A program made the translations under genes and the position numbers. Below are positions 47,001 to 60,200 of a DNA stretch of 64,000 nt, one piece after another. The notes under the pieces were generated by a model, which worked only from the letters and a program-made list of their open reading frames with translations, was not told the origin of the DNA and searched no databases. Position 1 is the stretch's first letter, and every line of letters starts with the position of its first letter. The stretch lies in contig NC_067202.1 of assembly GCF_000699445.3 (NCBI RefSeq), positions 16,215,644-16,279,643 of the forward strand. Reading direction: 5' to 3'. Source of the DNA: Schistosoma haematobium. Taxonomy: Eukaryota > Platyhelminthes > Trematoda > Strigeidida > Schistosomatidae.

Positions 47001-50000
47001 AGTTCAAATCAATAAAGAATCTATGGAATTCTAGTATGTTTGCTTAATTGAAGAATTTAAACAAATGAATAGATTCAAGAATTGTAAATGAATTAGGAAT
47101 TCAAAGAACATAACGCAGATAAGATTTTAGCAGCAACGACAACAAAAATTCAGTGACCAACATTCAAAAAATTTGTTGTATAAATCGATGTGTTAGACAA
47201 ATTGGATACTCTCCAATACAGTTTAAGTATGAATGAATGAGGATTAATCAAGACATTGATATCATAAGAGTTAGAGAGAAATAACTATATTTTTCTGAGA
47301 AAACAATTAAAGTGATACAATTTTATTACACGGCAAGACATTTTCATAAATATTTCATATAAACAATGATATTTCGTTAGGCTATGAAATATTAGTTTTC
47401 AAGCTCGAACTTAACTCTATTTGCTTCCGGTTAAAAGCTCAACTTAAAACATGAACGTTCAAAGTATGGTTCCTGGCAGAAATATGGATGTATCAAATGT
47501 TACAACGAAAAAGCTGTCTAATTCTTCCTAATTTCCAACGAATCTCTAAAAACGATTTGGTTCACCAGTGTGCTTGGTACCTGTGTGGTTGCGTCACAGG
47601 ATTGAGCTGTACTATTCAGATTGTAGCGTTAAAACCTATACGGTGTCTGGTTCTCCTGTGAAGTGGGATTGAGCTGTACTGCTCGGTTTATAAAATTTAA
47701 GCCTGGGTGGTGTCTGGCTCTCCTGTTAAACGGGGGTGAGCTGTACTGTTTGGGTTGTCACGTGAAAGTCCAGATGGTGTCTGGTTCTCCTGAAAACCAA
47801 TGTAATATTACCCTGGCCCATAAGGGTATATTATATAACTGTGAATAGCCACCAAATGCCCTGGTATGGCCGAGAATGGGGAGAGTCCGCTCTCCCTCTC
47901 CAAATGCTCTCACATGGCCACGCGTATACAGCCTCTGCCAGGGAAGTCCTACTCACTGCCTTCTCACATCACGGGGGTGTTGTTTACGAAAATGAGAGGA
48001 CGAAAAGCAAATGTCCGGAGCTTTAACCGGATCCCAAACCAATGGTGCACACGGGCTCCAGTATCCTCAATAAACAAATGGCGTATGAACCAATCGTTAG
48101 TCACCGGCTTCCATGGGACTGCATCTCCTTACGATGCTCCACTGCCTTGTGGGTCAGACCTTTAGGTCAAAGGCTCGAGGTAAGGCCCCCTAAGAAAACC
48201 ACCTGTTTCGGTTTGGGCACCCAGGGAGTATTACAGCCCTCACACATATCGAATGAGATTTGTGTGGCGCATATGTATTTGGTGCCTCCTTGTACCAATA
48301 TCTATGTGTTCAAATAAATGATAAATAAAATAAAAACGATTAGTTTGCTACTTAAACTATACAAGATAATCACTATTTGAAATAATTTCACATTTATCAT
48401 TGAACAATAGTTTACTATTTGCTTTTTTTAATTATAACAAACATACCAAATATAAAATTTACTTGTCCAAATTCCAGTTAAAATATATTGACATTAAATA
48501 ATTAGTAAATACATATTAGAGAATGTTGACTATCATTATACTACTTAAATATTAGTCTATAATGTGTTAATTACAACATAACATAGATCATGATAGATTC
48601 GATTTCATAGTTTTTTTTTAATAATCATTGGGTTATTTGACAGTTCTTAAAATATAGTAACCATTGAGTGAATTGTTTTATGTCAGAGGGGTTTTATGAA
48701 TATGATAGTAATTTCAATGGTTGAGATCCATGAGTCAATTGAAGCTAGACCATCATGGAAAACCTGGAAGTACTGAACGACTGTTTCTTTCTATTGTGGA
48801 ACTCCGCAGCAGTGCGCATTTTAGCTTGATACCTTTTCATAATGTACAGCCACAACTCTACATATAAAAGAACTTAAAATTTTAATGTATCATCAGAGAG
48901 TATATGTAACCGTTAAATTAGTGAGTTGTAATTGACCGGTTTACACTTTTATTTTTACATTTACTATTTCCAATAATTATGTACTCACTATTATATAACT
49001 ACGATCTGAGTTACTCTGAACTAGTTCTAGTGAGAAGTCGTGAACTATGTAGTTGACTTAATCATGAATGAAACAGTTACTGATAAAAATTGTATGAAAA
49101 TTAATGGTTGATAAACAGACAAAAAGAATCAAAACAATTATCCAGCAATACAGCTAAGAGTGTTACTTAAAATAACATAGCGTCAGATCCGGAGAATATT
49201 AGGCGCAACATAATGATAAAACCTAGTTTATTATTTGTTTTTTCGTGATAATTAAAAGCTTAGATGACCCGTTGATATATTCTTTATTAATTGACACACT
49301 TAAAAGGTACAGATTTATGTACTTGACTTCCGGCTTCACTCTACACGAGAGAGCTAATGATACTACTATCCGCTTGTCTAAACACAAGTAAGTGAATTAG
49401 GGTTCGAAGTTGTAAACTATTGGCTAAAAATTGATTGCCTTAACCTCTGATCCACTGGCTAGTTTATAAAATAGTTACAGTTGATTCATACCTCTTCCAG
49501 AGTTTCTCCATCAAGTGTGATTGTGTTGGTGTTTTCCATGTTGTATTTAAGGATCTTGCTTTTACCCTTGTGTATGTTGAGATGTACTGATGCAGAGACT
49601 GTTGCTACCCTGGTTGTCTTAACCTGCATTTGCTCGTGTTGGATAAAAGGACTAGGTTATATGCGAAGTCCAAATCGTTTGGTTAAATGTAAGCTCGTTT
49701 ATTTAAGAGTTTCTCAAAATATTCTACATATCTGTTACTCTGTCCTTGAATTTCAGTGATTGGCTTGTCTTCTTTGTCCTTGACCAGTCTCTCTGGTTTA
49801 CTATATTTTCCTGCTAGTTTATTCGTTGTGTCATATAGCTATCTCATATTTCCTTCTCTTGAAGCTTTTTCCACTGTCCTTGCTAGCTCTTCCACTTATT
49901 TCTGCTAGTCAGCTCTAATGCTCCTCTTTACTTGCTTGTTTAATTCTGTATATTCAACTTGTGCTTTGACTTTCTCTGCTCTTGTTCGGCTGTTGTTAAT

Positions 50001-51214
50001 TGCTGTCTTTTTGTTTTTTTTCCTTTCTTGAATCTTGTCCAGATTTTCCATAGAGATTCATTCCTTATGATGATACTTCTTGCGGCCCAGCACCTTCTGA
50101 AACTTTTAAGTTAGTGCTTATTTGATCCGTTTCCAGTTGTCGCCCAACGCAGTTTCTTCTTTCAGTAGAATCTCTAATGCTTGGAACCTGTTGTTGAGAG
50201 TTATCTTAAATTCGTTGAGCTTATCAGTATATCGAAGGAAGGCTGCATTGAACCTATGTAATACTGTTTCCCCAGCTGTCCAGTGCTTCTTTAGCTTCAG
50301 TTTCATCTTGAAAACCATCAGAAGGTGATCTGAGGCTATGTTAGCTCCTTTCCTGGTTCTCACACTCTCCATTGACCTTGTGAAGTTTTTACTGATGCAA
50401 ATACGACCCATCTGGTTCTCCGTGGAGTGGTCCGGTGAAATTCACGTAACTTTGTGTATGTGTTTGTATGGGAATATTGTGCCACCTATAACCAACTTGT
50501 TGAATGTACACAGATTTGCAAATCTCTCTCCATTCTCGTTCCTTTCTCCTAGTCCATGTCGCCTCACGATATCATCATATCCGGTGTTGTCCATTCCGAC
50601 TTTGGCGCTTAGATCTCCCATCAGGATTGTCAAGTCCTTTCCAGGGCACTTCGCTATGATGAATTGCAGATTCTCGAACTGATACTTATCGCTGTCGTTG
50701 CTGTTATTAGTGGGTACATAACATTGGATAAAATTCATCGTCATTCCCTCCTTTGTTTTGAAGATCCTAAATCCGTGAGATTCACATCCTGTAAGTGCAT
50801 TTCGTGCACCTTCGAACAACATCTGAGCAACTCCCTGAGTGTGCGGAGCATTTTCCTCTTTCCAGCATCTCTCCCGTACCTAACCTTCGCCGTCCAGCTT
50901 GGGTCCAATAGGTTTCGCCGATTTCGAGTTACGCCAAGTTGTCTCATCATTTCCGTTTCTGATTGAGATCATGAACCGATTGACGTTAGACCACCACCTT
51001 TGGAAACCTGAAAGCACTGGACGGCCGTTTCGTCCTATCGTGGGACTCCTCAGCAGTGCGCATCCACGATCCCGCTCGCGGGATTCGAACCCAGGGCCTA
51101 CAGTCTCGCGCGCAAACGCTTAACCAACTGGACCACTGAGCCGGAATCCGTTTCTATTTGGCTGGTCCTTATATTCCATGTACCTACAAAATATGTTGCT
51201 CTGGTTGTTAGAAT

Positions 51215-51264
<50 letters not shown>

Positions 51265-54200
51265 GTCCATAAATTAGTCTTGATAGTTACCATGCCTTTA
51301 GTCTTCGTCCGAATATAACAAAAACAATATGAAATTCACTTTGTAAATTCACTGGCGTAAAAGTTCACTCATCGCTTTTCCCTCCCCTAACTCTTAGTAC
51401 AAATATTAGTATTTTTCCCCAACTTTTATTTCTGCTTACGTGAATCTATCGGTCAACCTCATATTAAAGTTAAAATGACAAATTATAATACTGACAGAAG
51501 CCTTGTATCCCCATTTGTTTTTCAACTTTTCCACTTTTCTTATACGTAACCGAACATACGAACAACTTTTCTACAAATTATTTGATATATATATAACCGT
51601 TTGATTAGCATATATGTGTTTTCACCTATCTTCTTTTCCATTAGATGTGATAGTATTGTGAGCATCTATTTTTCTATGTAATTGAAATAAACACTTTAAG
51701 GTAGCAGGGAGTTAATCACAACGAATATAGAACCTGGTAAATATGTGTACATCGGTTCAAGTTGCCAGACTAAACATCAATGTACAGTGCAATGAAATTA
51801 TTAAGATCAATACGTGAATAGTAAATTTATTAGTAATATTGAAAATGATTAAACACATAGAATAGAAAATATAAAATAGATTTGAGACCAAAGATTTAAA
51901 GCAAGTTAGAGTCTGAATGCATCTTCATTATAATCAATTCTAAACTATGTCACTCATCAATATTTCTAACCACTGACTGTGGTTGTAGGAAATCAAAGGG
52001 AAAACCATGGGATAAAGTAATCAATAATATTCGAGCTTATTTGATGGTCTTACTTTTCTGAAATGTCGAAATGGTATAGCAAGATGCGTGTGATACAAAA
52101 TTTAAACTAATTAGTAATAGATTTTATCCTCTCTATGACTAACTGACTGATATGTAACTTGTTAAGACAGCGTTTATTGAACAATAAACAGCCCATTTAT
52201 TGAATATTAGTAGTAATTATCTAGTTACCTTAAGAAGAGAGAAGACAGAAACGTCTTGTAAACTAGTGTTGGGACAGATTATAGTTATTGTTAGAATCAC
52301 TGAATAGGAGCACCATAAAAATGTTTTTCAACATGGAGTTTTAAAAAAATCAATACATTAATGCGAATAGAACATTAAGAAAATGGAGACTGAAAGAGGT
52401 GTGAATTGTTACAATAAAACGGAATTATATAAAGAAAACACGTAGAAATAGTCAAGGGCCGGAACAGTCCGCTTTCCCTTTGGGCTAAAGGCTCGAGCTG
52501 TGCGCCTCTTTAAAAAAACCACTTCTGTTTGGGCACTTGGGCAGTATTCCAACCTACATACAAGTTCGATGACGTGTGGTTTATATACATTTTGATACTC
52601 CTTTGAACCAAGGAAATAAGTGTAATAAATGAATTAATAGAAACGGGATAGTACTATCTCCTCTAACTGTGGCCCAAAAGGAATAATTTCACGAATTCTA
52701 ACGCAGTAACACCCCAAGGTTACTGCTGTCTAACTCTCAACTGTAACGAGTTAGACAGCTCAGTGGATAATGCATCGGCGTCCAAAGAGAGAGGCACTGG
52801 CATGAACATCAACACTGAGATGCAGATACATCCAGCTGGCGATTCCCGAATAGGATGAAACGCGCATCCTGGGTCCGAGTAATAACCACTACCATCACTA
52901 TTTAAAAAAGGTGATTCCTACAAGATATCTAACAGTTATCTAACATGTTTATTTATATTACAACAAGCTTATTTATTGTTTAAGGATAAGGAGAGAGAAA
53001 CTTTGATAGAAGGATCTGCCTCTGTATTACAAGAAACGTCAGAATTTGGAGGGATGGCCACCAAAACCTCTGGCAGATAGCATGTCCAGTCTTCCGTTTT
53101 CCTGAGTGCCCCAGTTCTCGGTGTACCTGCTCCATAATATTCTGAACCTGTACACGTGGTACTATCAATAGTGGCTGTTTTGATTCGCTGACTATAAATA
53201 ACGTGTCTTCATACAATCCTAGACTGCTCCAATTGGCACACAGACGGCGCGTCGCCAAGGAATGATCCTTCAACTCTGTCATAGATGGTTTATTATTGCC
53301 ATGTAGTTGCCTCTGGTAAATAAATCGCAGATCACGGTCTGCTGCTTGAAGCGACGGCCAGTTGATATCGGGGGCTGTGCTAAGAACGGCATTAATGGTA
53401 TCAGGAGAATAGGGTATACGAGATAGGGAATCGGCGTTTGTGTGTCGGCTTCCGGGTCGGTATTCGCAAGTAAAATCAAATTCCTGAAACCTCTCCTGCC
53501 AGCGCGCTACCTGACCTTCTGGTTCACGGAATGAACGAAGCCACTGTAGTGCACGGTGATCTGTGCGTACACGAAAGGGTCGTCCTAAGAGATAGTGACG
53601 AAAATGTTGCAAAAATTTTACCAAAGCCAGCATCTCTCGGCGCGTCGTAGAATACCGTATCTCTCTTTTATCTAGCCGCCGACTAGCATACGCTATGACC
53701 CGTTCCTTTCCGTCTTGTGCTATTTGAGACAGGACTGCTCCAATAGCTGATGAGCTAGCATCTGTATCAAGTATGAACTCACCCGCTTTATCCGAAGTGT
53801 CCGGAAAAGCCAGTATGGGCGGAGCAGCAAGAAATGACTTCAAAGTGTTAAATGCGTGTTGGCATTCTGTGGTCCACAAAAATTTTCGTCCTTTATGCGT
53901 CAGGCGATGTAAAGGTGCTGTCAGGGATGCGAAATCGCGTACGAAACGTCTGTAATAAGAAGCGAGCCCCAGGAAGCTGCGAACATCCTCGGCAGATTTC
54001 GGTTGTGGCCAGTTAATAATGGCGCTTGTTTTTGCCTTATCCGTTGCTACTCCATCTTCCGTAATGCGATGCCCCAAAAAGAGTACTTCTTTTGTAAGAG
54101 TCGACATTTAGATGGTTTTACTTTTAAGTTGTGCTGCTTAATACGTTGTAGAACTGCCCTTAAACTGGCATTATGCTGTTCCGGCGTGCTGCCATACACA

Positions 54201-57200
54201 ATAATATCATCCAGGTAAATTAAGCACTTGTGTGGTACGAGACCATATAGAACTGTCTGCATCAATCGTTGGAAGGTGGCTAGGGCATTAGTTAGCCCGA
54301 AGGGCATCACTTGAAATTCATATAGACCATTGGGTACTATAAACGCGGTTTTTTCTATCTTGAGGTCGAACCTCCACTTGCCAATACCCTGATGTTAAGT
54401 CTAGAGTCGAGAACCAGCGAGCGCCTTTCATAGCATCTAATGTAGCATCAATCCGTGGAAGTGGAAAAGAATCGCGTTTGGTTATAGCATTAAGGCGTCT
54501 GTAGTCTACACACAGTCGTAGGGAGGAGTCTTTCTTTTTCACTAAAACAATAGGCGATGCCCATGGTGATGAAGATGGTACAATAATCTTTTTCTCTAGC
54601 ATATCTTTCATCATTGATTCTAATTGAGGCTGGTAATGTACTGGTACTCGGCGAGGTGGTTGACGTAATGGCATGTGATCACCTGTGAGGATGGAGTGCT
54701 GTACAGTGGTCGTCCGATTTCCAGAGATATTCTCAGAGAAAACGGAACTAAATTGTTGGAGTACATCAGTGGTTGCTCGACGGTCTTTTTCACTTATTAT
54801 TTTATTATCCTGTACCTGACGTACAATCTCTGCAATTCCCACCTGGGCTACGGTTTCGGTTGGCATTTCCTGGCGTTGTAGTTGCACGACAACCCCGCCA
54901 ATTTTAGCTTCCGACTTATTCATGTCTATAGAGACCCGATATCTTAACATGAAGTCAACCCCGAGTATCATGTTCCAGGTCAGTGTGGGGCAAACCAGGA
55001 ATTCATGTCGAAAAGAGTTCTTGTTTATTGTTAGCTCTAACCCTATCTTAGAACACGCAGTCAAGGGGTCTCCGCTCGCCGTGATTAATGTAGAGGAGCA
55101 CTGTTTACGCTGAGTGCTGTAGTTAAGTCTCTGCAAGAAGTCTTCCTTAATAAGGGATACTGAAGCTCCTGTGTCTAGAAGTATGTCTAGCTCGATGTCT
55201 TGTACTCTACCTTTAAACGTAGTTGGATTGACATGATTAACATAGGACGATAAATAACCAAAACGCCGCTTACCTGGTTTACGGGGGCGGTTGTGACCGC
55301 ATCTTCTGGCGTTCCTGCCAAACCTTTTGCAATATATACAGTCGGCTTGACGCCCACTGTAGTTTCCCTATGCTGGTTGTTTATTCCACCTCGAATTTGA
55401 CTGTCCGCGCGTAGCACCTCGGCCGGGAAGGTCAGACACAGCCATTGCAGTCTGGCAGCTGTCCAGGCCACTAGATTTTGTAGCTCGTTCCACAGTCGTT
55501 ACTGATGATGAATGTGCACTGGATAAATTCACTAGTTTGTCAGCTGCCAGGAAGCGTAATGTTGTTCTTTTACGTCAGACGTATCGGTTGGTGGATTTCG
55601 AAGAAAGTGTTCTTTAAGTGGTCCGGGCAACAGGCCTTCGACAAAACGTGAGCGTATTAATTCTTCTCGTCCCATCGTATCTAAACGAGGAAATGCTTGT
55701 ACTGCGACTTGCTGCAGGAAATGAAGATAGTCTATTGGACTCTCGCTTGCTTTCTGGTGGAGGTGCCGACGGAAAAACGCGAGGAGAATCTAGACGAACC
55801 CCCTCTGATTCCAATCACGGCTGCTCCCGGTTCAACCACACGCCAACCACAACTGCTTGAAACGTCGTCAGATTACTCCGTTTGGAAATTTAAAGTCACA
55901 GCGTACCTTCAGATAGTTCCATTGACCGAATATTTCAACTATCTCGTTTCTTATCTGAGCGATGAAGCGATACGCAGGGCTATAGCGAATGGTTTTGCGA
56001 CCAGTAACACGCTCTCACGAAACTGGAGAATTCTAGACGACTGTTTTTCCATGCCCGTAGGCACCCAGCAGGTGACAATTCAGTTTTTATCACGCCACCA
56101 GAAAGCAAGCGAGAGTCCAATAGACTATCTTCATTTCCTGCAGCAAGTCGCAGTACAAGCATTTCCTCGTTTAGATACGATGGGACGAGAAGAATTAATA
56201 CGCTCACGTTTTGTCGAAGGCCTGTTGCCCGGACCACTTAAAGAACACTTTCTTCGAAATCCACCAACCGATACGTCTGACGTAAAAGAACAACATTACG
56301 CTTCCTGGCAGCTGACAAACTAGTGAATTTATCCAGTGCACATTCATCATCAGTAACGACTGTGGAACGAGCTACAAAATCTAGTGGCCTGGACAGCTGC
56401 CAGACTGCAATGGCTGTGTCTGACCTTCCCGGCCGAGGTGCTACGCGCGGACAGTCAAATTCGAGGTGGAATAAACAACCAGCATAGGAAACTACAGTGG
56501 GCGTCAAGCCGACTGTATATATTGCAAAAGGTTTGGCAGGAACGCCAGAAGATGCGGTCACAACCGCCCCCGTAAACCAGGTAAGCGGCGTTTTGGTTAT
56601 TTATCGTCCTATGTTAATCATGTCAATCCAACTACGTTTAAAGGTAGAGTACAAGACATCGAGCTAGACATACTTCTAGACACAGGAGCTTCAGTATCCC
56701 TTATTAAGGAAGACTTCTTGCAGAGACTTAACTACAGCACTCAGCGTAAACAGTGCTCCTCTACATTAATCACGGCGAGCGGAGACCCCTTGACTGCGTG
56801 TTCTAAGATAGGGTTAGAGCTAACAATAAACAAGAACTCTTTTCGACATGAATTCCTGGTTTGCCCCACACTGACCTGGAACATGATACTCGGGGTTGAC
56901 TTCATGTTAAGATATCGGGTCTCTATAGACATGAATAAGTCGGAAGCTAAAATTGGCGGGGTTGTCGTGCAACTACAACGCCAGGAAATGCCAACCGAAA
57001 CCGTAGCCCAGGTGGGAATTGCAGAGATTGTACGTCAGGTACAGGATAATAAAATAATAAGTGAAAAAGACCGTCGAGCAACCACTGATGTACTCCAACA
57101 ATTTAGTTCCGTTTTCTCTGAGAATATCTCTGGAAATCGGACGACCACTGTACAGCACTCCATCCTCACAGGTGATCACATGCCATTACGTCAACCACCT

Positions 57201-60200
57201 CGCCGAGTACCAGTACATTACCAGCCTCAATTAGAATCAATGATAAAAGATATGCTAGAGAAAAAGATTATTGTACCATCTTCATCACCATGGGCATCGC
57301 CTATTGTTTTAGTGAAAAAGAAAGACTCCTCCCTACGACTGTGTGTAGACTACAGACGCCTTAATGCTATAACCAAACGCGATTCTTTTCCACTTCCACG
57401 GATTGATGCTACATTAGATGCTATGAAAGGCGCTCGCTGGTTCTCGACTCTAGACTTAACATCAGGGTATTGGCAAGTGGAGGTTCGACCTCAAGATAGA
57501 AAAAAACCGCGTTTATAGTACCCAATGGTCTATATGAATTTCAAGTGATGCCCTTCGGGCTAACTAATGCCCTAGCCACCTTCCAACGATTGATGCAGAC
57601 AGTTCTATATGGTCTCGTACCACACAAGTGCTTAATTTACCTGGATGATATTATTGTGTATGGCAGCACGCCGGAACAGCATAATGCCAGTTTAAGGGCA
57701 GTTCTACAACGTATTAAGCAGCACAACTTAAAAGTAAAACCATCTAAATGTCGACTCTTACAAAAAGAAGTACTCTTTTGGGGCATCGCATTACGGAAGA
57801 TGGAGTAGCAACGGATAAGGCAAAAACAAGCGCCATTATTAACTGGCCACAACCGAAATCTGCCGAGGATGTTCGCAGCTTCCTGGGGCTCGCTTCTTAT
57901 TACAGACGTTTCGTACGCGATTTCGCATCCCTGACAGCACCTTTACATCGCCTGACGCATAAAGGACGAAAATTTTTGTGGACCACAGAATGCCAACACG
58001 CATTTAACACTTTGAAGTCATTTCTTGCTGCTCCGCCCATACTGGCTTTTCCGGACACTTCGGATAAAGCGGGTGAGTTCATACTTGATACAGATGCTAG
58101 CTCATCAGCTATTGGAGCAGTCCTGTCTCAAATAGCACAAGACGGAAAGGAACGGGTCATAGCGTATGCTAGTCGGCGGCTAGATAAAAGAGAGATACGG
58201 TATTCTACGACGCGCCGAGAGATGCTGGCTTTGGTAAAATTTTTGCAACATTTTCGTCACTATCTCTTAGGACGACCCTTTCGTGTACGCACAGATCACC
58301 GTGCACTACAGTGGCTTCGTTCATTCCGTGAACCAGAAGGTCAGGTAGCGCGCTGGCAGGAGAGGTTTCAGGAATTTGATTTTACTTGCGAATACCGACC
58401 CGGAAGCCGACACACAAACGCCGATTCCCTATCTCGTATACCCTATTCTCCTGATACCATTAATGCCGTTCTTAGCACAGCCCCCGATATCAACTGGCCG
58501 TCGCTTCAAGCAGCAGACCGTGATCTGCGATTTATTTACCAGAGGCAACTACATGGCAATAATAAACCATCTATGACAGAGTTGAAGGATCATTCCTTGG
58601 CGACGCGCCGTCTGTGTGCCAATTGGAGCAGTCTAGGATTGTATGAAGACACGTTATTTATAGTCAGCGAATCAAAACAGCCACTATTGATAGTACCACG
58701 TGTACAGGTTCAGAATATTATGGAGCAGGTACACCGAGAACTGGGGCACTCAGGAAAACGGAAGACTGGACATGCTATCTGCCAGAGGTTTTGGTGGCCA
58801 TCCATCCATGAAGACGTTGCCGAATTCTGCAAAAATTGTAGCACGTGCTATGCTATCAAGTCACCCCGACAAATACGTCGTGCACCCTTAGTTCGAATGA
58901 CGACAGAAGGTCCGCATCAGCGAGTTGGCATCGACATTATGGGGCCACTCACAACATCAAGGGACGGAAACCGTTATATCCTAGTTATGGTAGACTATTT
59001 CAGAAAATGGTGTTAAGCTGTTGCTATACCACAACAAGATGCCCTCACAGTCACTCGTGCTTTCATTGATCATTGGGTATCCCGGTACGGCGCTCCCCTT
59101 CCACTCCATTCTGACCAAGGCTCAGCTTTTGAAAGTCATCTCGTCGCTCAGATATGTCGATTATTGGGAATCCGAAAAACACACACTACCGCATATCATC
59201 CAGAAGGTAACGGCTTGGTGGAAAGAACCAACAGGACTATCAAAACTCTCTTACAGTCGTTTATCAATAAGTCGTCGACGGAATTTCGGGATGATGTGAT
59301 ACCAGAATGTCTGTTGGCTTACCGCGCATCAGTGCACGGATCTGCGGGATTTTCACCCGCGACCCTACTTTTTGGACATGAATTGCGCCTACTCGTTGAG
59401 CTGCAAATACCGTTGTTACCATGCGAGGCCCAAGATCATGTAGTATACATCCGTAACCTTCGCAACCGCCTAGCCGACGCCTATAGCTTAGTGAAGATCA
59501 ACTTACAAAATGCCAGCAGGCACCAAAAGGATGTGTACGATCGCAAGGCGAACGGACCTGTGTATAAACCCGGAGATCGTGTGTGGCTGCACCGCCCTTT
59601 GGCTCCACCGGGGACATGTAGCAAGTTCCATCACCCTTGGCAAGGACCTTATGAAGTGGTGTTTACGCGGCCCCCCACTACATTCGTCTTACGTAACCTC
59701 CAACGACCCCAAGACGATGTTATTACAGCACACTACAATCAATTGAAGCCCGATAGAACAACGGTGCACTTAGATACCCCGACCGTCAACCCGCCGACTG
59801 CCGTCAGCCATTATGAAGTGCCACCAGAGGGAGGGGCAGCATACTCATGTCCAGCACCAGGCACTGAGGACAGTGCCTCATGGAGAGAGGGGGTAATGTA
59901 GCAGTATCAAAAACCATTACGTGTGACTTTATTAATGCAAGTTTGTTTTCCTTGTTTCAGGGCAACAGAAAGTGAACGTACTAGAAGAGGAAGAACAAGC
60001 CTTGCGCAAGTTAAACCTGCGAGATAATGAGTAAAACCATTTTGTAATAGACTTCCCGTTTTTGTACTTAAACCGCGTAATTCAATTTTGAAATATATCT
60101 ATGTTGTGCTCGTACGCCGTGTTCTCACTTGAGTAGCATCTGTTCGTTCTGACTGTCGTGTTGTGTTTCAGATCGCTCCTACTCGCAGATCAACGCTAAT

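Noticed and set aside
52980..54107. Independent 375-codon pol gene on the minus strand
   Set aside because: It is the inverted arm of the gypsy palindrome and ends in unrelated sequence after the integrase finger.
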